Assembly: GCF_018141445.1 (NCBI RefSeq)
Contig: NZ_CP058649.1
Span: 3,119,001 to 3,183,000, forward strand
Direction: 5' to 3'
Source of the DNA: Vallitalea pronyensis
GTDB lineage: Bacteria; Bacillota; Clostridia; Lachnospirales; Vallitaleaceae
Length of the DNA stretch: 64,000 nucleotides
Both the position numbers and the translations under genes were made by a program. The notes beneath the pieces were generated by a model that saw nothing but the letters and a program-made list of their open reading frames with translations, had not been told where the DNA came from and did no database searches. Positions 35,568 to 45,775 of the stretch are shown piece by piece. The stretch's first letter is position 1. Each line of letters begins with the position of its first letter.

Positions 35568-37115
35568 TAAGTTTTTATATTGACTAGGGGAATAGCCCGT
35601 TTCTTTCTTAAATACATAGGAGAAATATGCAGCATCATCAAAACCTACCATTGAAGCCACATCATAGGTTTTATTGGTATAATCTTTTAGTAATGCTTTT
35701 GCTTTTTCTATACGTATATCACGGAGTGTCTGGGTTATGGTTTGTTTTGTTTTGTCTTTAAAAAGTCGACTTAAATAGGAGCTGTTGATATGTATATGAT
35801 CGGCAATATTCTGTAACTTAATGGGCGTATTATAGTGGTTATGGATATAATTCATGGCTTGTTTAATAATGTAATTATTATTGCCTATGGATAAGTAGTG
35901 TATGATGGTATTAACCATATCATTTAAGGTGTCAATTAAGTCATCGATGCATTCAGCTTCTAATATAGCCCTATAAGGTTCTTCCTCACTAAAAATATCA
36001 CTGAACGTCAGATTATGTTTTTTTACGACACTCATAGCAACGGTGTAGATCGCAACGCCCATGGACTTGATATAGTCTACCGGTTCACGATTATCGGCCA
36101 TGATTTTTAACATGGAGGTTATGGTAGTGGTGGACTGGGCTGCATCACCTTTAATTAAATACTGCGATATTTTCTCTAAGTTATACGCCACGTAAGTTGG
36201 ATTATTTTGTGTGTTTTTCAATTGATGGTAGAGGATAAGTGGATTATCGCCATAAAAGGAATAATCAAGACATCTTTGAGCTTCCGTATAAGCAACAGGC
36301 GCTTCTTCAAGGGAATAATGTATGTCACTCAGACCGATAAAGATTGAGCCTTTAATATAATGAATAACAAAGTCGTTGATTTCATTGCATTTTGCTTCAA
36401 GGACACGGATTGGGTTCTTTTGGCTAGGTTTATCAAAAAAGACCAATGTGCCGTAAGTGGAGTCATTAAGGGTAAACGTATATTGATTAAAATCATTTAA
36501 AGATAAATTTATAAATTGAAGCGTTTGATGATGTAAGATAGTTTTCTTACGCTTAATTTGATATAGTAATAGACAATAACTTTCCATATTGGAATTGTAT
36601 GCCTCCAGAGCTTTTTTTACGGTTTGACGATCAACATCTTCCCCAACGATAAATTTCTTTATATAGGATTGTTTTTTATATTCTTTAACGTTTTCCAATT
36701 GGTTTTCTAATGTATCTAAATGTCGTTCTTTTTCCTGCTGTTTTTTTATTTTCTCAATGTTTTTCTTAAGAATACCTATGATTTCTTCCATGCTTGAAGG
36801 CTTAACAATGAAATCAGCTACACCAAATGCGATAGCTGATTGTGCATATTTGAAATCTGAATAGCCAGTATATAGAATAATTCTTGTATTTGGAGCATGA
36901 TGATGGATGAATTTAGAAACCTCAAGTCCATCTGCACCAGGCATTTTAATGTCTGAAATAATAAGATCTACTGGATGGTCTGCAAGATAGTCAATGGCTA
37001 ACCGACCGTTTTCAAAATCTTTTACAACGTCACAATCTAAAGAAGTCCAATCGATATACCCCATTAGGCCCTTTCTAATTTTAGCTTCATCATCGATAAC
37101 CATTACTTTAATCAT
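35559..37115 (-). CDS. AraC-type response regulator (YesN-like)
   Basis: A 518-aa regulator. An N-terminal receiver domain has MVIDDEAKIRKGLMGYI, the phosphoacceptor Asp in DLIISDIKMPGADGLEV (about residue 55) and the Lys in FIVKPSSMEE. The central region is a helical linker of about 270 residues. Two AraC helix-turn-helix units lie at the C-terminus (IKLQNIADHIHINSSYLSRL; YDVASMVGFDDAAYFSYVFK). It overlaps the kinase gene by 8 bases and the pair diverges from the tricarboxylate transporter genes, which are its probable targets. Confidence 0.95.
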   Translation of the reverse strand: MIKVMVIDDEAKIRKGLMGYIDWTSLDCDVVKDFENGRLAIDYLADHPVDLIISDIKMPGADGLEVSKFIHHHAPNTRIILYTGYSDFKYAQSAIAFGVADFIVKPSSMEEIIGILKKNIEKIKKQQEKERHLDTLENQLENVKEYKKQSYIKKFIVGEDVDRQTVKKALEAYNSNMESYCLLLYQIKRKKTILHHQTLQFINLSLNDFNQYTFTLNDSTYGTLVFFDKPSQKNPIRVLEAKCNEINDFVIHYIKGSIFIGLSDIHYSLEEAPVAYTEAQRCLDYSFYGDNPLILYHQLKNTQNNPTYVAYNLEKISQYLIKGDAAQSTTTITSMLKIMADNREPVDYIKSMGVAIYTVAMSVVKKHNLTFSDIFSEEEPYRAILEAECIDDLIDTLNDMVNTIIHYLSIGNNNYIIKQAMNYIHNHYNTPIKLQNIADHIHINSSYLSRLFKDKTKQTITQTLRDIRIEKAKALLKDYTNKTYDVASMVGFDDAAYFSYVFKKETGYSPSQYKNLNS

Positions 37116-38895
37116 GTGTTATCCTCCTATCTATTGGCAGTTTAATTGTTGCAGTGGTTCCTTTGTTAGGATAACTCTCAAGGGTAAAACCATAGGTGGC
37201 TCCGTATAATAATGTCATTCTTTGACGAACATTTTTTAATCCTATGTGGCTATTATGTTGAGGGTTATTTAAGTCAAGCTGATTCACATGGAAGCCTACA
37301 CCATTATCTTTGACTGTAATAACAAGTTCGTCATTAGAAGTAGTGAGGTTAATGGTAATTATCCCTTTTTTGGACTGCTTCTCTAATCCATGTATGACAG
37401 CATTTTCAACAAAGGTTTGAATAGTGAACTTTGGTAGGGTGTATGCCAACAGGTCATCGGATTCAATTTGAATAGTATAAGATAGTCGATCACTAAATCT
37501 TACTTGCTGTAAATAAAGGTAAAAGCTTATGTATTCTAACTCTTGTTCGATCGTAAACATTTGCTGGTCAGTAAATGAAAGGTTATTTCTAAGTAATTGA
37601 CCAAGGGCTGTCACCATTTTTTCAATGGTTTCATTATCCGTGCTTCTGGCTTCCCATGTAATGGATTCAAGGACATTAAATATAAAGTGAGGATTAATCT
37701 GGGCATGGAGAGCCTTTAACTCACTTTCTCTAATGAGCAATTGCTTTTCATAAACTTCATTAAACAAATATTGTATCTGTTCAATCATACGGTTGTATGC
37801 AATGCTGAGATCGTTAAGTTCTTTATATTTAAAGCTTGGCATTTTGCTTTTGAAGTTGTTGTCACTAATATCTGCAATGTTTTTTGTGAGTTGTCCTAAG
37901 GGGATTGTGATATGGTTAATGGCATAAATACCCACAATGGTGGATAATAAAAGTGTAAATACAATAAAATACACATAACTTGGGAAAAACTTCCATAAAT
38001 TTCTATCAAAATAAGTTGCAGGTATATACATCAGCAAGTTATAGTCTAAATCTTTAATATGATGGGATGTCGCTAAGTATTTTTTGCTATTATATTTAAC
38101 AGCTGTTGCCTTTTTAAGTAAAGCATGCTTTTTATGGGTGGTATTAGCAGCAGTACCTATAAGGTTCTTATGGGTATTAAAATAATACGTATTATTGGCA
38201 TCAAAAATCATGGTATGCCAATTATCATGTTTTAAAGAGCCAAAAGAGCCTGACAACTCGTCCATGTTTATACCGATAATCACTTTGCCAAGGTGTTCGC
38301 CCGTTACATAGTCTTCTAATGATTTCATATAATATAGAGCGTTATACTCAGGGATATAGCGAATAATAGATGCATCTTCCATGTGATTTTTATAGAAAGT
38401 CATGGTTGATTCAATAAGGGGCTTATTAGGAAGATAGCTGGACAGAATATAATAATAATGATGAGGGTCGGATATGATAAAAACGGAATCAATCAGGTTC
38501 CTTGTGTGGGCAATATCATTACTCATCATATAGTTTAGTTCTGTTTCAATATTGAGTTTAGTCAGTTGGTCGTGATAATAAGAAGGTTCTAATACCTGGT
38601 GATTATATAAGTTTTCTCGTATGTATTGGTTAGACGTTATAACCCGGTAACTGTTTTCAATAATACGCAAATGATGGATAACACTGTCCTCAAGATGGCT
38701 CATGGTGTGTTCTATTGTATCATTAACATAATTATTATAGATATAATCATTAACAAAAGTATAGATGTAAAAGAGGAAGAAAAATGTAGGTACAACGATA
38801 GATAATGATACGATAAGTATAATTTTATCTCTAAGCAAGCCTTTACTGGTTATATTTTTGTGTTGTGACCTGCTGCTGTTTTTGAAAACATGCAT
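37108..38895 (-). CDS. YesM-type membrane sensor histidine kinase
   Basis: A 595-aa kinase. A membrane helix is near residues 25-48, an extracytoplasmic Cache-like sensor at about 50-295, a second helix near 305-327 (YFIVFTLLLSTIVGIYAI), and HAMP. The His_kinase domain has LHAQINPHFIFNVLESITWE with the phosphoacceptor His. NAVIHGLEKQSKKG, VKDNGVGF and IGLKNVRQRM are in the ATPase domain. I chose the ATG at 38895, since GGAGG lies 8 bases upstream. The sensor probably detects a carboxylate carried by the neighbouring transporter. Confidence 0.94.
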   Translation of the reverse strand: MHVFKNSSRSQHKNITSKGLLRDKIILIVSLSIVVPTFFFLFYIYTFVNDYIYNNYVNDTIEHTMSHLEDSVIHHLRIIENSYRVITSNQYIRENLYNHQVLEPSYYHDQLTKLNIETELNYMMSNDIAHTRNLIDSVFIISDPHHYYYILSSYLPNKPLIESTMTFYKNHMEDASIIRYIPEYNALYYMKSLEDYVTGEHLGKVIIGINMDELSGSFGSLKHDNWHTMIFDANNTYYFNTHKNLIGTAANTTHKKHALLKKATAVKYNSKKYLATSHHIKDLDYNLLMYIPATYFDRNLWKFFPSYVYFIVFTLLLSTIVGIYAINHITIPLGQLTKNIADISDNNFKSKMPSFKYKELNDLSIAYNRMIEQIQYLFNEVYEKQLLIRESELKALHAQINPHFIFNVLESITWEARSTDNETIEKMVTALGQLLRNNLSFTDQQMFTIEQELEYISFYLYLQQVRFSDRLSYTIQIESDDLLAYTLPKFTIQTFVENAVIHGLEKQSKKGIITINLTTSNDELVITVKDNGVGFHVNQLDLNNPQHNSHIGLKNVRQRMTLLYGATYGFTLESYPNKGTTATIKLPIDRRITHD

Positions 38896-39155
38896 GAATA
38901 AATCCTCCAATGACCTAAATCGTTATGATTATTATACAGGATATTTAAATAATTGTAATAAAAAAGATTTGTTATGTCAATAAAACAAAAATTAAGTAAA
39001 AAAATTCAAAGAAATTTTGCTTTGTAAAAGTTTCAATCGCTATACTTATGTTTTTTTTAATAGGTGGGGAGTAACATATCATATGCCTCTATGTTATAAA
39101 TGATGTTTTTTCAATATACTTAAAATACATTTTCTATATAAAAAGGAGGATACAT

Positions 39156-40142
39156 ATGAAACACAGAAATAGGTTAGTTATCCTAACAATGATTATGTTG
39201 GTACTTGTATTATCTGGGTGCAGTAAGGCAACGTCAACAGGTGGAAAGAAGAGTGCATTTCCAGATAAGACGTTAACAGCCATATGTCCATGGTCTGCTG
39301 GAGGAGGAACAGATACTGTTCTCAGAGGTCTTACGAAAGAGACAGAAGAATTTTTAGGGCAAACGATTACGGTAACCAATCAGACAGGTGGTGGTGGCGC
39401 AATAGGACATACAGCCATTAAAAATGCAAAAAATGATGGTTATACTGTTGGGATGATCACATTCGAATTAAGTTCATTACCAGCTCAAGGCATTATCGAT
39501 TATACACATGAAGATTTCAGTCTCTTAATGCGCGTCAATATGGAATCAGCAGCTATTACTGTACCAGCGGATGCACCTTATGAGACCATTCATGATTTTA
39601 TTGAATACGCAAAGGCTCATCCTGGAGAAGTTAAAGTGGGTAATTCGGGTATAGGAGCAACTTGGCATGTTGCGGCTGGTCTTTTTGAGCAAGTCACAGA
39701 AGTGGAGTTAGGGCATGTTCCTTTTGATGGTGCCGCACCAGCGGTTACAGCTCTTATTGGTGGGCATATTGATGCTGTTGCAGTTAGTGCATCTGAAGTA
39801 CAGGCTCAAGTTGAAGCAGAAGAACTTAAAATATTAGCTATTATGGATGAAGAACGTTCAAAAGTGTTTACGGATGTTCCTACAATGTATGAAGAAGGCT
39901 ATGATGTTGTCTTTGGGACTTGGAGAGGTCTTGCAGTGCCAAAGGATACACCACAAGATGTAGTTGATGTACTATCCGATGCATTTAAAAAGGGTATAGA
40001 GTCCGATGGATTTAAAGATTATGCTGAAAAAACAGGGTTAAATATAGCTTATCAAAATGCTGAAGATTTTAGAGAATTCCTTGCTAAGAATTCACTCGAT
40101 GTTGCAAAAGTGCTAAAAGGTTTAGGACTATCAGCTGAATAA
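39156..40142 (+). CDS. tripartite tricarboxylate transporter substrate-binding lipoprotein (TctC/Bug family)
   Basis: A 328-aa lipoprotein with lipobox LVLSGCSKA (Cys near residue 22). The Bug-type fold shows ICPWSAGGGTDTVLRGLTKE at the ligand-binding start, QTGGGGAIGH, and GHVPFDGAAPAVTALIGGHI. It binds a carboxylate outside the membrane for the TctA/TctB permease encoded next. AAGGAGG precedes ATG. A divergent two-component system suggests ligand-dependent control. Confidence 0.94.
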   Translation: MKHRNRLVILTMIMLVLVLSGCSKATSTGGKKSAFPDKTLTAICPWSAGGGTDTVLRGLTKETEEFLGQTITVTNQTGGGGAIGHTAIKNAKNDGYTVGMITFELSSLPAQGIIDYTHEDFSLLMRVNMESAAITVPADAPYETIHDFIEYAKAHPGEVKVGNSGIGATWHVAAGLFEQVTEVELGHVPFDGAAPAVTALIGGHIDAVAVSASEVQAQVEAEELKILAIMDEERSKVFTDVPTMYEEGYDVVFGTWRGLAVPKDTPQDVVDVLSDAFKKGIESDGFKDYAEKTGLNIAYQNAEDFREFLAKNSLDVAKVLKGLGLSAE

Positions 40143-40213
40143 TAAAAACATAAGAAAATATAAGGGGTTATTTTACGTTGATAAGATAACCCCAACATTA
40201 GAGAGAAGAGGTT

Positions 40214-40672
40214 ATGATGAATAAACCTAATTTAATCTATAGTATATTGGGCTTAATCCTTAGTATATATGTATTTGTAACAGCAAGTTCTTTTCCTACA
40301 CCTCCAGGAAATACCCTGGGACCTGGTTATTATCCCATACTTTTATCAATCGGATTACTTGTCCTAAGTGCCATTTTGCTTATTCAAACATTATTAAAGG
40401 CAGGTAAAGAAACATTTGAAAAGTTTGACATGAAGTCTCCTGAGGTCATTCGATTCATGGTGTCCTTGCTCGCTACAGTGATATATGCCATTGCTATGCA
40501 GTATTTAGGCTTTATATTGGCTTCAGTCATCTATTTATTTTTCTTGATGTATCTTCTACTAAATAGAGCATACATTAAGATGGCTATTGTTTCGGTAGGT
40601 GTTTCAGTGAGTGTCTATTTGATTTTTAGTCATGCATTGAATTTAACGTTGCCATTAGGCTTTTTCTCATAG
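40214..40672 (+). CDS. tripartite tricarboxylate transporter small membrane subunit (TctB)
   Basis: A 152-aa protein with four membrane helices. The GNTLGPGYYPILLSIGLLVL segment (residues about 33-55) is the TctB/DUF1468 signature. It works with the large subunit TctA, encoded 12 bases downstream. The start may be either of two tandem ATG codons after AAGAGG. Confidence 0.9.
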   Translation: MMNKPNLIYSILGLILSIYVFVTASSFPTPPGNTLGPGYYPILLSIGLLVLSAILLIQTLLKAGKETFEKFDMKSPEVIRFMVSLLATVIYAIAMQYLGFILASVIYLFFLMYLLLNRAYIKMAIVSVGVSVSVYLIFSHALNLTLPLGFFS

Positions 40673-40684
40673 GAGGTATATAAC

Positions 40685-42157
40685 ATGATCGATGGATTTT
40701 TAAGTGTATTGCGGCCAGAAGTGTTGGTATTGGTTTTTTTAGGTGTAACAGGAGGGATTATCGTTGGTTCGTTGCCAGGGTTAACAGCAACAATGGGCAT
40801 TGCACTTTTAGTACCATTTACTTTTGGATTAGAGATTCAGCAGAGTATGGCTATGCTATTAGGTATTTTTAGTGGAGCCATCTATGGTGGTTCTATATCG
40901 GCAATATTAATCCGAACACCAGGTACACCCGCAGCAGCAGCCACATTATTAGATGGTTATCCCATGACACTAAGAGGTGAAGCTGGAAGGGCTTTAAGTA
41001 TGTCCGCATTTGCATCTTTTATAGGGGGATTTACAGGGGCTCTTATCATGACCTTTTTATCCCCTCAGATTTCAAAGCTGGCATTGGAGTTCAGCCCAGC
41101 CGAGTATTTTGCTTTGGCTTTATTTGGTCTTAGTATTATTATTTCTGTATCAGGAGGTTCCATTGTTAAAGGATTGATGTCTGGATTTTTCGGTCTTATT
41201 ATTGCCACAATAGGTCTTGACCCAATCAGTGGTTATGCAAGATTTACTTATGGTATTGTGGATCTTTTTGAAGGTCCAACATTTATACCAACACTCATTG
41301 GATTATTTGCACTATCTGAAGTCTTTAAAGGGGTAGAGACCATTAAAAAGCAAGAGAAGATTGATAATAAAATCAACCAATTATTACCAAGTTTTAAAGA
41401 TATAAAAAAATCTTGGAAGGTAATAGGTAAATCAAGTATAATGGGAACATTTATTGGTTCTATTCCAGGTGCAGGAAGTGATATAGCTGCTTTTGTTGGG
41501 TATAGTGAAGCTAAAAGAACGTCCAAACATCCAGAAAAATTTGGCACAGGCGTGATCGAGGGCATTGCAGCGGCAGAAGCATCTAATAATGCTTGTACAG
41601 GTGGTGCTATGATACCATTATTGTCATTAGGTGTACCTGGGGATGCAGTGACAGCAGTATTATTAGGAGCATTCATTATGCAGGGACTTAAGCCAGGACC
41701 CCTGTTATATCGGGACCATATGGATGTTGTCTATGGCGTTTTTTCAGCGATGATGGTTGCCAATGTTGCCATGTTTATGGTTGGCACTTTAGGCGTCAAG
41801 TTTTTTTCAAAGGTGATTACCATCAATCGTAACATACTCATTCCAATCATTTTTGTTCTATCGTTGGTGGGTGCATATTCCATGCGAAACAGTGCCTTTG
41901 ATTTATGGGTGGCTATTGTATTTGGTGTTATAGGCTATTTTTTACAACGATATAACTTTCCAGTATCACCCATTCTGCTAGCGCTTATATTAGGGCCAAT
42001 GGCAGAAAGTAACTTACGGAGGGCACTACTGATTTCGGAAGGAAGCTGGTCAATATTTGTAACCAGACCCATATGCGTCGTTTTAATCGTATTAGCTATC
42101 TTGTCTATTGTAAGCGCTTTATTGAAACAAAGAAAACTTAATAAAATTTCAGGATAA
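40685..42157 (+). CDS. tripartite tricarboxylate transporter large membrane subunit (TctA)
   Basis: A 490-aa permease with about 11-12 helices. The first conserved repeat has VGSLPGLTATMGIALLVPFT and IYGGSISAILIRTPGTPAAA (residues about 25-80). The second has GSIPGAGSDIAAFVGYSEAK and SLGVPGDAVTAVLLGAFIMQ (about 258-325). These are the paired TctA signatures. It couples carboxylate uptake to an ion gradient. AGGAGG precedes ATG. Confidence 0.95.
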   Translation: MIDGFLSVLRPEVLVLVFLGVTGGIIVGSLPGLTATMGIALLVPFTFGLEIQQSMAMLLGIFSGAIYGGSISAILIRTPGTPAAAATLLDGYPMTLRGEAGRALSMSAFASFIGGFTGALIMTFLSPQISKLALEFSPAEYFALALFGLSIIISVSGGSIVKGLMSGFFGLIIATIGLDPISGYARFTYGIVDLFEGPTFIPTLIGLFALSEVFKGVETIKKQEKIDNKINQLLPSFKDIKKSWKVIGKSSIMGTFIGSIPGAGSDIAAFVGYSEAKRTSKHPEKFGTGVIEGIAAAEASNNACTGGAMIPLLSLGVPGDAVTAVLLGAFIMQGLKPGPLLYRDHMDVVYGVFSAMMVANVAMFMVGTLGVKFFSKVITINRNILIPIIFVLSLVGAYSMRNSAFDLWVAIVFGVIGYFLQRYNFPVSPILLALILGPMAESNLRRALLISEGSWSIFVTRPICVVLIVLAILSIVSALLKQRKLNKISG

Positions 42158-42252
42158 GCTAAAATCAGACTGTTTGTATTCGTAGGATAGCACTTTACAA
42201 AGAATGATAATTTTGATATTATGAGAAAAATAGTCGTGAGGGAGTCCTGATT

Positions 42253-43257
42253 TTGAAAAATATAAGGATAAAAATAACGGTATTCTTGTTAACCCTTATC
42301 ATGTTTACAGGGTGTTTTCGTTTGATTAATGATCGTCAAGAGCTAATGGAAATAGAGAACGAAACAGATACATTTCCTACAAAAGCCATACGTTTGGTTA
42401 TTCCTTTTGCCCCAGGCGGCGGAACAGATGGTGTTGGTAGGGCGTTAGCATTATCTTGTGAAGGGTATGTTGAACAGCCCATTATACCCGTTAATAAACT
42501 AGGTGATAGTGGTTCTAGAGGTTTACGTGAAGGCATTTTTTCAAATAATGACGGTTATACGATTACAGTCATCACATCAGAGATTAACTCATTATCGTCA
42601 TATGGATTAATTGATTTTGATTATCAGCATATGGAGCTTTTGATGCTGTTAAACACAGAACCAGGCATCCTCGTGGTATCAAAGGATTTTCCTTTTGATA
42701 CCATAGAAGAATTAATTGCCGATTATCATAAAAATGATAAGACTTATACGATTGGTAGTGCAGGTAAAGGAAGTGTATGGAACTTTGCTGCTAAAGGTAT
42801 AGCTTTACATACAGACCTTCAATTTGAAGACCGTTATTATGATGGGACATCCCTGGCAGTGCTGGATGTACTACAAGGTAAAACGGATATGGTTATTTCA
42901 GGTGTTTCAGAAGTCATTGAACATATAGAGGCTGGGGAAATTAAAGTATTAACCGTATTAGCAGATGATAGACTGGATGCTTTACCAGACCTTAAAACAT
43001 TTACTGAAAGTGGTTATGACTTCAGTATCTATACCTGGAGAGGGCTTGCCATTCCGAAGGACACAGATCATCAAATTAAGGAATATTTGTTAGAAAGATT
43101 GACGAAAGCTGCTAAGGATGAACAGTTTATCTCTTTGCTCAAAGAATTGAATTTACATTATGATTATAGACCTCAAGAAGCATTTCTTGAATTTATACAA
43201 GAGGATTTAGAAGTGTATAGGAAATTGCTTGAAATAGAAATGACTAGTGAAGAATAG
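42253..43257 (+). CDS. second TctC/Bug-family substrate-binding lipoprotein
   Basis: A 334-aa lipoprotein with lipobox LIMFTGCFRL (Cys near residue 21). VIPFAPGGGTDGVGRALALS is the ligand-loop motif and YTWRGLAIPKDTDHQIKEYL the C-terminal motif. It resembles the upstream TctC but is clearly divergent, and may bind a different ligand or act as a sensor partner for the two-component system. The TTG start follows GGGAG at good spacing. It lies about 95 bases after tctA. Confidence 0.9.
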   Translation: MKNIRIKITVFLLTLIMFTGCFRLINDRQELMEIENETDTFPTKAIRLVIPFAPGGGTDGVGRALALSCEGYVEQPIIPVNKLGDSGSRGLREGIFSNNDGYTITVITSEINSLSSYGLIDFDYQHMELLMLLNTEPGILVVSKDFPFDTIEELIADYHKNDKTYTIGSAGKGSVWNFAAKGIALHTDLQFEDRYYDGTSLAVLDVLQGKTDMVISGVSEVIEHIEAGEIKVLTVLADDRLDALPDLKTFTESGYDFSIYTWRGLAIPKDTDHQIKEYLLERLTKAAKDEQFISLLKELNLHYDYRPQEAFLEFIQEDLEVYRKLLEIEMTSEE

Positions 43258-43289
43258 GCTGTTTCAATTAAAAAGGAGCGTAAACATGT

Positions 43290-43332
43290 AACCGCTACAT
43301 GCCAGTTAAAATGGCGTATAGCGGTTTTTTTA
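43290..43332 (+). terminator. terminator-like hairpin after tctC2 (repeat copy 1)
   Basis: AACCGCTACATGCCA pairs with TGGCGTATAGCGGTT with two non-Watson-Crick pairs, followed by seven T. A related hairpin lies at 45776-45817. Confidence 0.88.
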
Positions 43333-43359
43333 AATTGACGATATATTTATTTTACACGC

Positions 43360-43665
43360 TTAATCGACTCTTTCCAACTTGAAAACAACGGGTCTAACGC
43401 CATCGTTGCAACAAGCGATCATGGTATTTTCATCTTTCATCCAACCTGTGTAAAAATCTCCTCCTCCATGAAGAAAAGCAAAAACATAATGTGAAATACA
43501 ATCCCAAGCGCCATCGCAAAACCCAAGTGGCTTTTGTGGGGAATCTACCATAAACGTTTGATTATCCGTAAACACGCTACATATTTCAGGACGTTTGCAG
43601 TATGCATTAGCGAGATCTTCATTGAGCATTCTTTTAATGACTGTGATTCTACATTTGGACATCAT
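43360..43665 (-). CDS. TIGR04076-family protein
   Basis: A 101-aa cytosolic protein. KCRITVIKRMLNEDLANAYC opens it; CSVFTDNQTFMVDSPQKPLG, GFCDGAWDCISHYVFAFLHG and CCNDGVRPVVFKLERVD follow. The Cys-rich pattern and the final RPVVFKLER match TIGR04076, a family of unknown function common in anaerobes. AAGAGG precedes the tandem ATG. Nothing nearby indicates a role. Confidence 0.82.
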   Translation of the reverse strand: MMSKCRITVIKRMLNEDLANAYCKRPEICSVFTDNQTFMVDSPQKPLGFCDGAWDCISHYVFAFLHGGGDFYTGWMKDENTMIACCNDGVRPVVFKLERVD

Positions 43666-43797
43666 AAAACCTCTTTCGTATATAGTTTATTAATAGCATT
43701 TAACATGTTAATACAATTGTAAATGAAGACCAATGTGAATAATTGTAAAAAGACGACAACATATGATGTAAAGTCACAGCTAAATAGTTAAATTTAG

Positions 43798-44018
43798 GGG
43801 TCTTTACCATATAGATAATGGTAAGATACCCATAACATTGAAGCTCTATGAATCCTATTACATTAAAATACAAAATGTATGTCCAATAAGTTAAAAACTA
43901 CATATTATATAGTAAAATATAAAGATTTGAAGCCTGTGAATCATATAAGCCTGTACCAAATGTAAATCTAATAACATGAATTAGTAGACAAGTATCTTTA
44001 AGCCACATTAAATGTGGT
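43798..44018 (+). other. gene-free leader of the DUF4489 gene with two short hairpins
   Basis: The 416-base gap 43666-44081 holds no supported gene. Two hairpins are visible: GGGTCTTTACCAT with ATGGTAAGATACCC (about 43797-43832) and CCACAT with ATGTGG (about 44002-44017). No U-tract follows either. I recognised no known riboswitch. Confidence 0.35.
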
Positions 44019-44081
44019 GAAATAATGTACAAACTGTTTTCAATCACATATGACGGTAAAATATATAGATGGAGGTTAAAA

Positions 44082-45674
44082 ATGAATTATAGTGATGTCA
44101 ACGCAGAGTGTATGGCTTGTAAGCCAGATATAGATTTTAGTAAGTGTAAACCAAAGAGTCCTAAGCCAAAGAAAATACAATTAGAATGTGGTCAGGGAAC
44201 TGGAATGACAACCTTTACATCAACGGAGGATGATTCCTTTCAATTAGCTCATGTAACGGTTAATACAAGCTCTTTGAAAAAACCAGAAGTGCTTATAAAA
44301 TTCTCTAGTCTTGTTAGAGTGAATTCAACGAACACCGGAGTCGTTCGATTGCAATATGAATTATTTGAAGCCTGTGATGGCCGACAGCCATTATCGTTAG
44401 GAACGTGGATGTTTGAGAAAGATACGCAAGGTCAAGGCTTTGTTGAAAGCATTCAAGAGTCATTTAATTTCATCTTTTGTGGCAATCAAACAATGAGTAG
44501 ATGCTGTGATTATTTTGTGACGGTAACACCAATTGAAATAACCGGCGAGGATGCGTCTGCTACAGTTAGTAATGGACGAATGGCAGCTTTCGCACAGGAT
44601 TGGTGGGATGACGTAAATAAAAGACAGAAAAAAGACATGAAGAAACCTGCTGATAGAGAATCAAATAAGCTGATATTGGCATGTGGTCAAGGATCTACAG
44701 GGGGGCAAACACTCATTGCACAATTTTCTTCTCCCCAGGAACCAGAAGACATAGCCCAAGTTACAGTTGACACCACTTGCTTAAAGAAGCCAAAGGTTTT
44801 AATAGAATTTTCGAGTATTATTGAAATGTCCAATTCAGTTTTCACAGAGATTGCTCTTCAGTTTGAGTTGTTCAAAGTATGTGGTAATAGTGAGCCAGTA
44901 TCCTGTGGTATTTGGACATTTGAGGAAACTGTTGGAACAGAAGTGGATATTACATTTGTTCAAGTACAGAATTCCTTTGGTTTTATATATTGTGAATGCT
45001 CACATATATCGGACTGCTGTGTTTATTTTGTAAGGGTAACACCATTACAAACAGATTTAGGCGATGATGATGGGGCACTTGCAACTTGGGAAGTATGTAA
45101 TGTTCTAATGAATGGTTATGCTCAAGGAACAGAAGACTATGATTTCAAGTCTAATGAACGCAAAATCTATGAAGATAAAAGTAATGGTGCTGTCTGTAAA
45201 CCTGTACATCCCAAGCCTAAAAAAAGCTTGTTAGCATGTGGTAGTGGTAGTGGAAACACAACCTTCACGTCATCATCCGATGATACACCCTTCCAATTAG
45301 CCCATGTTACCGTTGACACATCTTGTTTATGTAAGCCGGTAGTGGATATTGAATTCTCCAGCACGGTGAGATTTGAGGCATTAGAGAATATAGGTTCAGC
45401 AGCTCAACTACGGTACGAATTAGTCAGAGTCTGTGCTGATGGAACACCTGTAACAATAGGTTTATGGATATTGGATAAACTGCCAATACTAAATGTTGCA
45501 TCTATAGAAACCTTTAGCTTTAATTATTGTGATTGCACAACCTGTCCTGGTTGTTGTGATTACTTTGTAACGGTTATGCCGATAACATTTACATCTGAAG
45601 GCACATTACCCGATATTAATGGCACTGTAACAGTTGGTGATGGTAGAATAGCTGCACTGGCTCAAGAGGGATAG
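44082..45674 (+). CDS. protein of three tandem DUF4489 domains
   Basis: A 530-aa protein with no signal peptide. Three repeats of about 150-180 residues each start with a C-G-Q/S-G-rich strand (LECGQGTGMTTF; LACGQGSTGGQTL; LACGSGSGNTTF). Each continues with AHVTVDTSCL-like and KPxVLIEFSS-like strands, and ends in a Cys-rich strand such as RCCDYFVTVTPIEIT. Single-domain DUF4489 proteins are usual in clostridia and their role is unknown; spore-surface or filament functions are guesses. ATG at 44082 with GGAGG upstream. Confidence 0.85.
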   Translation: MNYSDVNAECMACKPDIDFSKCKPKSPKPKKIQLECGQGTGMTTFTSTEDDSFQLAHVTVNTSSLKKPEVLIKFSSLVRVNSTNTGVVRLQYELFEACDGRQPLSLGTWMFEKDTQGQGFVESIQESFNFIFCGNQTMSRCCDYFVTVTPIEITGEDASATVSNGRMAAFAQDWWDDVNKRQKKDMKKPADRESNKLILACGQGSTGGQTLIAQFSSPQEPEDIAQVTVDTTCLKKPKVLIEFSSIIEMSNSVFTEIALQFELFKVCGNSEPVSCGIWTFEETVGTEVDITFVQVQNSFGFIYCECSHISDCCVYFVRVTPLQTDLGDDDGALATWEVCNVLMNGYAQGTEDYDFKSNERKIYEDKSNGAVCKPVHPKPKKSLLACGSGSGNTTFTSSSDDTPFQLAHVTVDTSCLCKPVVDIEFSSTVRFEALENIGSAAQLRYELVRVCADGTPVTIGLWILDKLPILNVASIETFSFNYCDCTTCPGCCDYFVTVMPITFTSEGTLPDINGTVTVGDGRIAALAQEG

Positions 45675-45775
45675 TAAGGGGTATTAATAATAGACCGCTA
45701 CTATCCAGTAAAATGTTAGAAAGTAGAGGCTATTGACACATTAAAACTAAGTTTAAATGTATGATTTCAATATAA

